From: Halomonas litopenaei
GTDB lineage: Bacteria > Pseudomonadota > Gammaproteobacteria > Pseudomonadales > Halomonadaceae
Direction of reading: 5' to 3'
Length of the DNA stretch: 64,000 nt
Assembly: GCF_017303055.1 (NCBI RefSeq)
Contig: NZ_JAEKJT010000003.1
Location: forward strand, 1-64,000
Both the position numbers and the translations under genes were made by a program. How positions within the stretch are numbered: position 1 is the first letter of the stretch; each line of letters starts with the position of its first letter. Positions 39,924 through 48,697 of the stretch are shown piece after piece. The notes under the pieces were generated by a model. The model was not told the origin of the DNA and made no database searches. It saw only the letters and a list, made by a program, of their open reading frames with translations.

Positions 39924-39954
39924 CCAGTATCGTGACAGCAATTCCCGTGCCGAT

Positions 39955-40980
39955 ATGAACAGCGCCAGCCACACCACCATCAATACCGCCGTGATCAACA
40001 AGACCTTCTGCACCGACCTCAGCCGCCAGCTGGACGATCCCTTGCCCGGCAGCGGCGCCCACGCCGAGCGCAACCTGCTGATCAGCTGGCCCCGGGCCAA
40101 ATGGCAGCGCAACCTGCGCCACGCCAGCGACATGCCACAGCGCCTGAAAGACAGCCTGGATGGGTTGGCCGCAAGCGGTCGCCGGGTCAACCTGATTCAC
40201 CGGCGCGACCAGCCAGACGGCCTCCACGAGGTCATGCTGATGCCAGAGCGCCAGCGCCTGCGTCTGGATCTCGATGCCCTGCTGGCGTTCGCCGAGGCGC
40301 TGGCCTCGGGTTCCGACCTGTCCGCCTGGCCATCGCTCCCCCAACGCGACGATGTGGTGCTGTGCTGTACCCATGGCAAGAAGGACAAGTGCTGCGCTCG
40401 CTATGGCTTTCGCAGTTACAAGGCCCTGGCGCACGCGGTCGAGCAGCAGCGCTTGCCGTTTGACGTGTGGGAAAGCAGCCACCTTGGTGGCTGCCGCTTC
40501 GCCGCCAGCATCATCGTGCTGTCTCCGGTGCGCAAGTACGGCCGTATCGATCCCGAGCACGCGCTGCCCATGCTGCAGGCCGAAGCTCAGGGCAGGCGCT
40601 ATCTACCCGGCTACCGTGGCGCGTCCGCGCTGACACCGGTACAGCAGTGTGCCGAGGTCGCCCTGCTCGGCTGGCTCGATGAGCACGACGCCACCAGCGC
40701 CGCCGGTGGCGTGCAGCTGACACTGGTCGAGGACGTGGCTGGCGCCGACGCTGGAACCACCGCCGATGCCGATAGCGCCAGCATTCACTGGCACTGGAAA
40801 TCGACTGACCATGAAGGCGTCGTCCATGAGGGCCATGCGCAAGTGCTATGTCGCTCGATGACCCTTGATCGCGTGGACATGTGCTCGGATCTGGCAGAAG
40901 GGCCGAGCGCAAGCCAGGTGTGGCGAGCCATCAAGGTGATGCCAGCTAGGGCTTTTACGAAAAGTGCCTGCGCTCGGTGA
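39955..40980 (+). CDS. Sucrase/ferredoxin-like [2Fe-2S] protein
   Basis: This 341-residue protein is of the sucrase/ferredoxin-like (thioredoxin-fold ferredoxin) family. The cluster ligands are seen in VVLCCTHGKKDKCCARYG and SSHLGGCRFA, a Cys-rich loop followed by H-x-G-G-C. No signal peptide is present, so it acts in the cytoplasm. It follows the iron ABC ATPase after 64 bp and precedes fhuF, which encodes another iron-sulfur reductase. A role in reductive iron release from the imported siderophore is therefore plausible. The C-terminal 100 residues (about 240-341) are less conserved and Asp/Ala-rich. Confidence 0.8.
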   Translation: MNSASHTTINTAVINKTFCTDLSRQLDDPLPGSGAHAERNLLISWPRAKWQRNLRHASDMPQRLKDSLDGLAASGRRVNLIHRRDQPDGLHEVMLMPERQRLRLDLDALLAFAEALASGSDLSAWPSLPQRDDVVLCCTHGKKDKCCARYGFRSYKALAHAVEQQRLPFDVWESSHLGGCRFAASIIVLSPVRKYGRIDPEHALPMLQAEAQGRRYLPGYRGASALTPVQQCAEVALLGWLDEHDATSAAGGVQLTLVEDVAGADAGTTADADSASIHWHWKSTDHEGVVHEGHAQVLCRSMTLDRVDMCSDLAEGPSASQVWRAIKVMPARAFTKSACAR

Positions 40981-40983
40981 TAC

Positions 40984-41070
40984 GGCGTTAAAAATCGCCT
41001 CAAAATGCTCATTTACACCACGTAAACTGCGCTTTCTCACCGATTTTTGCCTTGTCTAACCTTCGCTCGT
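40984..41070. repeat. Structured intergenic repeat, copy A
   Basis: Outer arms AAAAATCG (40990-40997) and CGATTTTT (41041-41048) enclose an inner hairpin TTTAC/GTAAA (41012-41026), followed by CCTTCGCTCG. A related sequence lies at 36109-36190. I recall very similar stem-loops in Pseudomonas intergenic regions, but this was not checked. It could also terminate the upstream gene. Confidence 0.6.
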
Positions 41071-41108
41071 CGACGTTTCGGACAAAGCCTAACGAGAATC
41101 ACTTCCCT

Positions 41109-41127
41109 TGATAACAATTCGCATTTA
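41109..41127. promoter_or_regulatory. Fur-box-like site before fhuF
   Basis: TGATAACAATTCGCATTTA closely resembles the site before the MFS exporter (TGATAATGAATTGCATTTG). It lies about 60 bp upstream of the fhuF start. Confidence 0.6.
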
Positions 41128-41185
41128 ATCTACTGTAGTCGCCGTTGGTCTTTCGACCTCAAGCCTCCGGCCTGCAGGACGCCCC

Positions 41186-42082
41186 ATGACATCAGCGCTT
41201 TCCCGTCTGTATTGCGGTCCCCTGGAACACCTCACGGTGCCTACTGTGGCAGCGACCTTGCCCGACGACGCCATGCCAGCAGAGACACTGCTCGAGCCTG
41301 GCGTGCTGGACGAGCTGATCGAGCGTTACACCACGCAGTTCAAGGGAGAGGATCTCAAGGCCGTTGCCTCACTGTGGTCGAAATGGCACTTCAGCCAGCT
41401 TGCCGCCCACACACTGGCGTCCAACCTGCTGCTGGAGCGGGACCTGCCGGTGGCACTGGACGAAATGGGGATCTATCTCAACGAATCAGGCTGCACCCAC
41501 GGCATTGCCTTACGCCATGAGGGCACCCCGCTGCCATCACTGGATGCTTTCGAGCGCTTCGAGCGCTTGCTGCAAGGCCATATTGCTCCTTTGATCGACA
41601 TGCTGGGTTGCGTTTCCGGCGCCTCGCCCAAGGTATTCTGGAGCAACTTCGGCGGCTACTTCGACTACTTTGCCCGTGGGGCTCACACACACCCCATGGG
41701 CTCACCCGACGCCGCCGAGCAAGCGCTGCGGCTGCTCGATCACCGGGTGTATCCCGATGGCCGGCGCAACCCTCTGTTCATGCCGGTTCGCTACCTCCAG
41801 GACGATCAAGGCGAGACCCAGCGCATTCGCCGCGTATGCTGCCTACGCTACCGCCTGGATGACCTGGCCTACTGCGGCACCTGCCCGCTGGATGACAATG
41901 CCCTGGCAGCCCGCGCCGCGGCTAAGCGCCAGAACCAGCGCCAGAACCAGAACCAGAACCAGCGCCAGTCTGGCGACACCAACAGCGTGGTGCAGTCCTT
42001 CCCTGCGGCCAAGGACGATGGCGAGCGCCAAGCGCGTCGGCCCTCCTTGCGCAACGCCACGTCTCGCGTTGCCGCCGGCTGA
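41186..42082 (+). CDS. fhuF: Siderophore-iron reductase FhuF
   Basis: This 298-residue cytoplasmic [2Fe-2S] protein removes iron from imported siderophores by reduction. The diagnostic C-terminal cluster motif C-C-x10-C-x2-C is present in RRVCCLRYRLDDLAYCGTCP (about residues 217-236). The domain before it has KVFWSNFGGYFDY, typical of the family. A tail of about 60 residues after the cluster is unusual: it contains a Gln/Asn-Arg run (QRQNQNQNQRQ), not needed for the fold. The gene is 2 bp upstream of an AraC-type regulator and has a Fur-like site before it. Confidence 0.9.
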   Translation: MTSALSRLYCGPLEHLTVPTVAATLPDDAMPAETLLEPGVLDELIERYTTQFKGEDLKAVASLWSKWHFSQLAAHTLASNLLLERDLPVALDEMGIYLNESGCTHGIALRHEGTPLPSLDAFERFERLLQGHIAPLIDMLGCVSGASPKVFWSNFGGYFDYFARGAHTHPMGSPDAAEQALRLLDHRVYPDGRRNPLFMPVRYLQDDQGETQRIRRVCCLRYRLDDLAYCGTCPLDDNALAARAAAKRQNQRQNQNQNQRQSGDTNSVVQSFPAAKDDGERQARRPSLRNATSRVAAG

Positions 42083-42084
42083 CC

Positions 42085-43065
42085 ATGCCCCCAGCCCGAT
42101 CCCGCCCTCTCGTCGGCGCGCCTGCCGAAGGCATCCAGCCACGCCTCATTCGCGCCGGTGACTTTCTGGGCTTTGCGCAACGCCACGGCATCGACTATCG
42201 CTTCGCCGGCATGCGCTCGCCCCAGGTGGCCCGCGACCTGGCCGTGCTCAGGGGGCGTGTGATCGAGGAGCAGGTACGCCCTGGCTGGCATCTGACGTTT
42301 TCCGACGTCGAGGTGCTGACGCCGTATGACTCCTGCTCCACCATGGCCTCCCCCCTGTTCGTCTGCGTCGTCCTGGAGGGCGCCATTCAGGTAGATCAGG
42401 GCGGGCGTCGCCAGCGCCTTTCCGCCGGCAGCGCGCTCAGCGCCAGGCTCGCCGACCAGGTGGCCCTGCGTGTGCACCAGGACGCCGGCCAGCGCCTGCG
42501 CACGCTGAACCTGTCCCTCGATGAAGCGGCCATCCACGCGCTTAGCCAACGTCCTGAGATCACCGAACTACTCGACTCGCCGCGCCCTCACCTGCATGTC
42601 TGGCCGCTGCCCGGCTATCTGGCACCGATGCTTGAGCAGGCGGTCACGCCGCAACCCTCGCCAGGACAGCGCCAGCTGCTGCTGGAGGCGATCGGACTGC
42701 AGCTGCTGGCCCATGGCCTGCGTCATCCCGGAGCGCACCAAAGCGGTCTGCAGCTGGCAGAACGCCAGCGCCTGGAGCGGGTACGCCAGACCCTGCACGA
42801 TGCCCCTGCTCACCCTTACAGCCTCGAGCAACTCGCCGAGCTCGCCTCCATGAGCCAATCCGGTCTACGCGCAAAGTTCCAGCGCCTGTTCGGTGTCTCG
42901 GTCTTCGACTACCTGCGCGAACGCCGCCTGATGCTGGCCTATGAGCTGCTGTCTCGGGGCGCCAGCGTACAGCAGGCCGCCTTCGACAGCGGCTACGGCC
43001 ATGCTTCCAATTTTTCCACCGCCTTCCGCCGTCGCTTCGGGGTATCCCCCCGGGATATCGGCTAG
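42085..43065 (+). CDS. AraC-family regulator, probably siderophore-responsive
   Basis: This is a 326-residue transcription regulator. The C-terminal 100 residues contain two helix-turn-helix units (SLEQLAELASMSQSGLRAKFQRLFG and SVQQAAFDSGYGHASNFSTAFRRRFG) ending in GVSPRDIG, the classic AraC signature. The N-terminal region resembles PchR-like sensors that bind ferric siderophores in the cytoplasm. It starts 2 bp after fhuF, so both are cotranscribed, and a receptor gene follows 191 bp later. It likely activates this receptor or the neighbouring uptake genes when the ligand is present. Confidence 0.88.
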   Translation: MPPARSRPLVGAPAEGIQPRLIRAGDFLGFAQRHGIDYRFAGMRSPQVARDLAVLRGRVIEEQVRPGWHLTFSDVEVLTPYDSCSTMASPLFVCVVLEGAIQVDQGGRRQRLSAGSALSARLADQVALRVHQDAGQRLRTLNLSLDEAAIHALSQRPEITELLDSPRPHLHVWPLPGYLAPMLEQAVTPQPSPGQRQLLLEAIGLQLLAHGLRHPGAHQSGLQLAERQRLERVRQTLHDAPAHPYSLEQLAELASMSQSGLRAKFQRLFGVSVFDYLRERRLMLAYELLSRGASVQQAAFDSGYGHASNFSTAFRRRFGVSPRDIG

Positions 43066-43180
43066 GCGGTGGCTCACGCATAGCCGCAGCACTCCCACCA
43101 GCTTGGCACGGCAATCGTTCAACAGCCTGTCACCGCGCATAAGGATCTTGGCGATACGCATAGGAAGATGGCGCCATTAA

Positions 43181-43199
43181 AATGGAATAATTCGCATTA
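43181..43199. promoter_or_regulatory. Fur-box-like site before the third receptor
   Basis: AATGGAATAATTCGCATTA shares the TTCGCATT half with other sites in this window and lies about 58 bp upstream of the receptor start. It is a weaker palindrome than the others. Confidence 0.45.
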
Positions 43200-43256
43200 C
43201 CGAAAAACACGCTTCCAACGCCATCTCCTGGCTCGACTCATACGGTAAGCCCTTCC

Positions 43257-45428
43257 ATGAACACAATGACCTCCCCCGGCCTGCGCCGCCAATGGGCGTC
43301 GACGCCACTCGCGACCGCCATCTCTCGTGCATCGCTGGCGATGCTTGGCCTGTCGTCGCTGATGCTCTCTGCTAACGCCCTGGCACAAGCCGCCGACAAC
43401 AGCGCGGCCGACAGCGCAGAACTCAGCACCATGACGGTCACCGGTGAAGCCGCCACCAAGACCGACACGCCGTTTCTGGAGACCCCCCAGGCCACCTCCA
43501 GCGTCAGCGCCGAGGACATCGAGCGACGCGGTGCCCAGTCCGTGCAGCGGGCTCTGGATTACACCCCAGGGGTCTATACCAATCAGATCGGTGCATCCAA
43601 CCGCTACGACTACATCGTTCTGCGCGGCTTCTCTGACGGCAGCGTGAGCAATACCTTCCTCGACGGCCTGAAACTGATGGGCGACAGCAACAGCTACAGC
43701 TCACTGAAGATTGACCCGTGGATGCTGGAAAGTGTCGAGGTGGTCAAGGGCCCGGCCTCGGTGCTCTACGGTCGAGCCTCCCCCGGTGGGCTGGTGGCCT
43801 TGACCAGCAAGCGGCCGACCTTCACCGATACCCCCACCGGAGAGGTCCAGGTCGGCTTTGGCAACAACGACCAGCGCCGTGCGGCCTTCGATATCACCGG
43901 TAGCGTCGACGAAGGACAGCGCGCCGCCTTCCGCCTGACCGGCGTCGCCCGCGCCGCCGATACCCAGTTCGACCCGGTGGAGGAAGAAAGCTATGCCATC
44001 GCACCGTCACTGACCTGGGACATCACCGACGCGACCACCCTGAACCTCAACGCCTACCTGTCTCGTGAACCCGAAGGTGGCTATCACGCGGGCTTGCCCT
44101 ACGAGGGCACCGTGACCAGCCACGCCGGCCAGCACATCGACAACACCTTCTTCGAAGGCGAAGACGACTACGACAACTTCGAGCGTGACCAGAACCTCTT
44201 CGGCTATGAGCTGGAGCATCGCTTCGGCAACGGGCTTATCGCTCGCCAGAAGCTCAGGTACCTGGAGTCGGATGTCACCATGGACCAGGTCTATGCCTAT
44301 GGCTGGGCCAACGACACTGAGCTCTATCGCTACTATTCAGGCGCCGATGAGGACCTGGAAGCCTGGACGGTAGACAACCAGCTCGAGGCCAGCTTCACCA
44401 CCGGCGGGCTCAACCACCGCGTGCTGACGGGGGTCGACTATCAGACACGGGAAAACGAGGTGACCTGGTCCAGTGGCACCTTCCCGCAGATCAATGCCTT
44501 CAACCCCAGCTACGGTGCAGGCCCCGTCGGCGACATCGCGGTGACCACTCGCGAGACCCACGAGCTCGAGCAGACCGGCGTCTACCTGCAGGACCAGATC
44601 AGCTGGGACCGCTGGCATCTGACCCTGGGTGGCCGCTACGACTGGGTCGACATCGAGAATACCAACCGCGATAGCGGTGACAGCTCCGAACTGGATGAAA
44701 CTCAGTTCAGTGGACGGGCCGGCCTTCTCTACGCCTTCGATAACGGCGTCTCACCCTATGTCAGCTACTCCACGGCGTTCACTCCGACCAGCTTCGTCGA
44801 TGCATCAGGGGATCTGCTTGAGCCCATGGAAGGCGAGCAGGTGGAAACCGGCCTGAAATATCAGCCGCTGGGCACCCAGGACCAATACTCCATCGCCCTG
44901 TTCCACATCACTCAAGACAACGTGGCGACCAAGGAGCAGCCCACGGATCCTTACCGCGCCATTGGTGAGATCGAGTCCCAAGGCATTGAGCTTGAAGCCC
45001 GCACCCAATTCACCGACGAGTTGAGCATGCAGGCGAGCTACGCCTACACCGACATTACCTACGAGGAGAGCGATGTCCCCGGTGAAGAGGGCAACGACGC
45101 CATCTACTCACCCAAGCATATCGCTTCAGTGTGGGGCTACTACGATGTCGCCCGCGGACCTTTGGCCGGCCTGAACACCGGCCTGGGGGTGCGTTACCAC
45201 GCCGATATCCAGGCAGATCGCGCCAACACCAAGTCGGTTCCGGACTACACCCTGGTCGATGCCACCCTTGGCTACGACTTCAGCCGCGTCGGACTTGAGG
45301 GCGTGAGCGCTCGACTCAACGTCAACAACCTGCTGGACGAAGACTACGTCGCGTCCTGCAACTCCCTCGAGTTCTGCTACTTCGGCGCCGAGCGCAGCGT
45401 CAGTGCTACCGTGAGCTATCAGTTCTGA
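43257..45428 (+). CDS. TonB-dependent siderophore receptor, FhuA/FoxA-like
   Basis: This is a 723-residue outer-membrane receptor. The long signal peptide ends near ANALAQA. TMTVTGEA is the TonB box region. The plug contains QSVQRALDYTPGVYTNQIG, YIVLRGFSDGS and EVVKGPASVLYGRASPGGLVALTSKRP, the pattern of hydroxamate-type receptors. The barrel ends with a Cys pair in ASCNSLEFCYFGAERS and a terminal Phe, as in FhuA and FoxA. It lies after fhuF and an AraC regulator, a common set for xenosiderophore uptake. The ligand, perhaps a hydroxamate, is inferred from family only. A hairpin follows the stop. Confidence 0.9.
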   Translation: MNTMTSPGLRRQWASTPLATAISRASLAMLGLSSLMLSANALAQAADNSAADSAELSTMTVTGEAATKTDTPFLETPQATSSVSAEDIERRGAQSVQRALDYTPGVYTNQIGASNRYDYIVLRGFSDGSVSNTFLDGLKLMGDSNSYSSLKIDPWMLESVEVVKGPASVLYGRASPGGLVALTSKRPTFTDTPTGEVQVGFGNNDQRRAAFDITGSVDEGQRAAFRLTGVARAADTQFDPVEEESYAIAPSLTWDITDATTLNLNAYLSREPEGGYHAGLPYEGTVTSHAGQHIDNTFFEGEDDYDNFERDQNLFGYELEHRFGNGLIARQKLRYLESDVTMDQVYAYGWANDTELYRYYSGADEDLEAWTVDNQLEASFTTGGLNHRVLTGVDYQTRENEVTWSSGTFPQINAFNPSYGAGPVGDIAVTTRETHELEQTGVYLQDQISWDRWHLTLGGRYDWVDIENTNRDSGDSSELDETQFSGRAGLLYAFDNGVSPYVSYSTAFTPTSFVDASGDLLEPMEGEQVETGLKYQPLGTQDQYSIALFHITQDNVATKEQPTDPYRAIGEIESQGIELEARTQFTDELSMQASYAYTDITYEESDVPGEEGNDAIYSPKHIASVWGYYDVARGPLAGLNTGLGVRYHADIQADRANTKSVPDYTLVDATLGYDFSRVGLEGVSARLNVNNLLDEDYVASCNSLEFCYFGAERSVSATVSYQF

Positions 45429-45450
45429 GTCGCTCACCCATATGGCAAGG

Positions 45451-45475
45451 GGTGGCGTTTTCTTGAAACGTCACC
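45451..45475. terminator. Hairpin after the third receptor
   Basis: Arms GGTGGCGTTT (45451-45460) and AAACGTCACC (45466-45475) pair at 9 of 10 positions around a 5-base loop, 22 bp after the receptor stop. There is no long T-tract, so it may be a weak terminator that separates the receptor from the next operon. Confidence 0.5.
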
Positions 45476-45478
45476 AAC

Positions 45479-45496
45479 TTGTGAAGATTTCGTGAA
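45479..45496 (+). promoter_or_regulatory. Candidate OmpR-type regulator site before the adenylation operon
   Basis: TTGTGAA (45479-45485), 4 bp, then TCGTGAA (45490-45496) form a direct repeat with an 11-bp period. That is the usual geometry of OmpR/PhoB-family sites. It lies 64 bp upstream of an operon whose fourth gene encodes exactly such a regulator, so autoregulation is a natural guess. Confidence 0.5.
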
Positions 45497-45559
45497 CTGG
45501 ATGGGATATCCGCCTCCTAAGGTGAGTCTGCAACCGCTATCGTCCATGAGGATCGATCC

Positions 45560-47200
45560 ATGCAGACCACCGGTAACAGCAGTGCCCAGAGCCGCTTGGC
45601 GCCCGCCGCCAGGCAACGGCTACCGACACAGGAAGTGGACGCCGACTATCACGACGCCCTGCTCGGTCTAGGCGCACTCGACCGCACCCTGTTTCGACAG
45701 TTTTCCTTCGGCCCCCGTCAGGCGTTGCCCTATCGTTGCCTGCATCACGCCTTCGAGGCCCAGGTCGCGCGGTACCCTGACACGCCGGCCATTCGCCATG
45801 GCCGGCGCCACATTACCTATGCCCAGCTGAACGCGGCCGCCGACGGCCTGGCCACCTACCTCCAGCGTCTGGGCGTGCGACCTGGCGACTCGGTCGGACT
45901 GTTCGTGCGTCGCTCCATCGAGATGGTCACCGGCATGCTGGCGGTGCTCAAGTGTGGAGCAGCCTACGTCCCCCAGGATGTCGGCATCGCCCCAAGCCAC
46001 CAGCTCGAACATGTTGTCGCCAAGGCCGGCATTCAGGTCGTACTGACGCAACACTACCACCACGACAAGATCGCCTCTCTGCTCGAGGCAAGCACCCCGC
46101 TCGTGCTCGTGGATGTCGATCCTTTCGTCTCGGGCTCAAGCCAAGCGCCCTGCGACCAGCCCCCAGCAAGACCAGCGATCCAGCCTGACGATCGCTGCTT
46201 TGTGCTGTTCACCTCAGGGACGACCGGGACACCCAACGGCGTTTGCGTCAGCCATCGCAACGTCTGCAACATCCTGCATCTGTCTCCGGGCCATCTGGGC
46301 ATTGCGCCAGGCATGGTGGTAGCGCAGATCCTGTGTATCGCCTTCGACATGGCCGCCTGGGAGGTCTTTGGTGCCTTATCCCACGGTGCGACGCTGCTGA
46401 TTCGCGAGGACGCCATTGTGGATGCCGTGCGCCAGGCCGACGTTATCATTGCGACCCCCAGCATCCTGGCGAGCGTGCGCGCCACTGACTGTCCCCGGGC
46501 CAGGGTGGTGGCGGTGGCCGGCGAGCCGTGCCCGCGTCCGCTCGCCGATGAATGGGCCAGCCACTGCCGCTTTATCAATGCCTGTGGCCCCACCGAGACC
46601 ACCATCGTCAACACCCTTCACGAACACCACCCCGAGCTACCGGCCCTGACCATTGGCGCCCCGACCCCCAACAACGCCGTCTACGTACTGGATGAACAGT
46701 TGCGGCCACTGCCCATCGGTGAGGTCGGCGAGATGTGGGCAGGCGGGCTATGCGTCACCGAAGGCTACCTCGACAACCCTGGGCTCAACGCCGAACGCTA
46801 CCGTCCCGACCCCTTCGTGGCGCCGGGCCCGCATGGCCCGGCGATGATGTTTCGTAGCCGCGACCTGGGCCGCTGGACGTCCCAGGGCCAACTCGAGCAT
46901 CTGGGGCGCACCGATGATCAGGTCAAGATCAAGGGCTTCCGCGTCGAGCTGGACTGTGTCTCGCGAGTCATCGAGCGCCACCCTGGCTGCCGCCAGGCGG
47001 TGACCCTCAAACACCAGGACCAGCTGGTGGCCTTCGTCTCCCCAGCCACGGTGAATGTGACCGCGATACGCCGGCTACTGGCGGAGCACCTGCCCTACTA
47101 CTGCCACCCCGAGGACATCATCGCCGTCGACCAACTACCTCGCACCTCTCGCGGCAAGATCGACAAGCGTGCGCTGCTCGACCAGCGCGACGGTGTATGA
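45560..47200 (+). CDS. Stand-alone adenylation-domain enzyme (NRPS-like)
   Basis: This 546-residue acyl-adenylate-forming enzyme has all core motifs: FTSGTTGTPNG (A3, about 217), NACGPTETT (A5, about 340), GEMWAGGLCVTEGY (A6), FRSRDLGRW (A7), RTDDQVKIKGFRVEL (A8) and the catalytic lysine region TSRGKIDKR (A10, about 529). The protein ends about 10 residues later, so there is no carrier or condensation domain. It is closer to NRPS adenylation domains than to acyl-CoA ligases. A GAGG ribosome site precedes the ATG. It is followed by a membrane flavoprotein-like gene and a hydratase in one operon. The substrate is unknown. Fungal proteins that fuse such a domain to a TmpA-like membrane part come to mind. 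Confidence 0.85.
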   Translation: MQTTGNSSAQSRLAPAARQRLPTQEVDADYHDALLGLGALDRTLFRQFSFGPRQALPYRCLHHAFEAQVARYPDTPAIRHGRRHITYAQLNAAADGLATYLQRLGVRPGDSVGLFVRRSIEMVTGMLAVLKCGAAYVPQDVGIAPSHQLEHVVAKAGIQVVLTQHYHHDKIASLLEASTPLVLVDVDPFVSGSSQAPCDQPPARPAIQPDDRCFVLFTSGTTGTPNGVCVSHRNVCNILHLSPGHLGIAPGMVVAQILCIAFDMAAWEVFGALSHGATLLIREDAIVDAVRQADVIIATPSILASVRATDCPRARVVAVAGEPCPRPLADEWASHCRFINACGPTETTIVNTLHEHHPELPALTIGAPTPNNAVYVLDEQLRPLPIGEVGEMWAGGLCVTEGYLDNPGLNAERYRPDPFVAPGPHGPAMMFRSRDLGRWTSQGQLEHLGRTDDQVKIKGFRVELDCVSRVIERHPGCRQAVTLKHQDQLVAFVSPATVNVTAIRRLLAEHLPYYCHPEDIIAVDQLPRTSRGKIDKRALLDQRDGV

Positions 47201-47231
47201 GCACCTGACCCGCCAAGGAGCCACGCAGACC

Positions 47232-48677
47232 ATGAATCAACCGACCCAGGTCGCCAAGTTGGCCGACGCATCCCCTACCCTTTCGCCACAGCACCGGCAC
47301 ACCAGCACGCCGGCGTGCGACGACGCCTTGCCACGCCAGCACCCTTGGCACCGAGTGGCCCGCCACGCCTGGATAAAGCCCTATCATCGTCTGATCGTGC
47401 TGGTGCTGGCGATCAACGCCTGGTGGATGTGGCCCGAGCTCCAGGCCCTGTGGCTTGGCCAGTGGCCGCCGCTCATGCTGCTCTCCGACGCCGCCCTGGT
47501 GAACTTCACCGTCGCCATCCTGATCCGCCAGCAGCACGTCATCAATCTGCTGTTCAAGGTGGCCACCTCCTTGCCGCTCGGGGCGCCCCTGTGGCTGCGC
47601 TGGGCAGCAGGCAAGGTCTATCACTTCGGCGGCATCCACGTCGGCGCCGCGCTGGCCGGCTCGGTCTGGTTTGCCCTGTTCGCCGGCGCCACCGCCATGG
47701 CCATCGCAGGCCACGGCATGTCCCCGCTGTCCCCGCTCTCCACCTTTCTGGTCATGGCCATCTGCGCCCTGCTGGCGCTGATGCTGGCCACCGCCATGCC
47801 CTGGTGGCGCCAGCGAATCCACGACGTGTTCGAGCGTTGTCATCGCCTGGCCGGCTGGGCCCTGCTCGCCCTGTTCTGGGTGCTCAGCGTGTCACTGATG
47901 CTCGAGCGAGGTCTGGCCCCCGCTGTGGACCACCTCACGCTGACGTCAGCCGATACGCTGCTGGCGATCGCCTGGCAGGTGACCTCCCAGAGCTGGCAGC
48001 TCGCATGCCTGGCGCTGGTGACTCTTGGCGTGGTGCTGCCCTGGTGCCACCTCAGGCGCGTACCGGTCCGCTTCGAGCGGCCTTCCCGTCATGTGGCGAT
48101 TGCCTACTTCGACTACGGCGTGACACCGCTGGTCGGCTCCTCGACCACGCTGAGTCGACGGCCGCTACTTGAGTGGCACGCCTTCGCCAATATTCCCCAC
48201 CCGACCACCAGCGGCTATCGCCTGGCGATTTCCCGGGCCGGGGACTGGACCGGTGCCTTGATCGATGACCTTCCCGACCGACTGTGGGTGAAGGGCATTC
48301 CCACCGCCGGCGTCGGCAATGTCGATCAGCTCTTTCGCAAGGTGCTATGGGTTGCGACCGGCAGCGGTATCGGCCCGGTGCTCCCCCATATCCTCAGTGG
48401 CAAGGTGCCCTCCAACACGCTGTGGTCGACCCGCTCCCCCCGCGTTACCTATGGCGATGCACTGGTCGACGAGATCCTTACCGCACAGCCTGACTGCGTG
48501 ATCTGGGATACCGACACCCAGGGACGCCCCGACCTGGTGACGCTGACCGCCAGGGCCTGGCGCGAGAGTGGTGCCGAAGCGGTCATCGTCATCGCCAACA
48601 AGACACTCACCGACAGGGTGGTGTACGCCATGGAAAGCCGAGGCATTCCCGCCTTCGGCGCCATCTGGGACTCCTGA
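47232..48677 (+). CDS. Membrane flavoprotein-like protein, resembling fungal TmpA-type proteins
   Basis: This 481-residue protein has a hydrophilic N-terminus, about six membrane segments (roughly residues 48-275), and a soluble cytoplasmic C-terminal domain. The C-terminal domain has VATGSGIGPVLPHI (about 373), like the NAD(P)H-binding loop of ferredoxin-reductase-type flavoproteins, then LWSTRSPRVTYGD, CVIWDTDTQGRPDLVTLT, ESGAEAVIVIANK and a terminal AMESRGIPAFGAIWDS. I recall these last motifs from fungal TmpA-like and NRPS-like membrane proteins. Start 47232 follows an AAGGAG site. It lies 31 bp after the adenylation gene. Electron transfer to, or reduction of, the activated acyl product are possible roles, both inferred. 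Confidence 0.7.
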   Translation: MNQPTQVAKLADASPTLSPQHRHTSTPACDDALPRQHPWHRVARHAWIKPYHRLIVLVLAINAWWMWPELQALWLGQWPPLMLLSDAALVNFTVAILIRQQHVINLLFKVATSLPLGAPLWLRWAAGKVYHFGGIHVGAALAGSVWFALFAGATAMAIAGHGMSPLSPLSTFLVMAICALLALMLATAMPWWRQRIHDVFERCHRLAGWALLALFWVLSVSLMLERGLAPAVDHLTLTSADTLLAIAWQVTSQSWQLACLALVTLGVVLPWCHLRRVPVRFERPSRHVAIAYFDYGVTPLVGSSTTLSRRPLLEWHAFANIPHPTTSGYRLAISRAGDWTGALIDDLPDRLWVKGIPTAGVGNVDQLFRKVLWVATGSGIGPVLPHILSGKVPSNTLWSTRSPRVTYGDALVDEILTAQPDCVIWDTDTQGRPDLVTLTARAWRESGAEAVIVIANKTLTDRVVYAMESRGIPAFGAIWDS

Positions 48678-48697
48678 ACCCGCCTGGAGAACACAAG

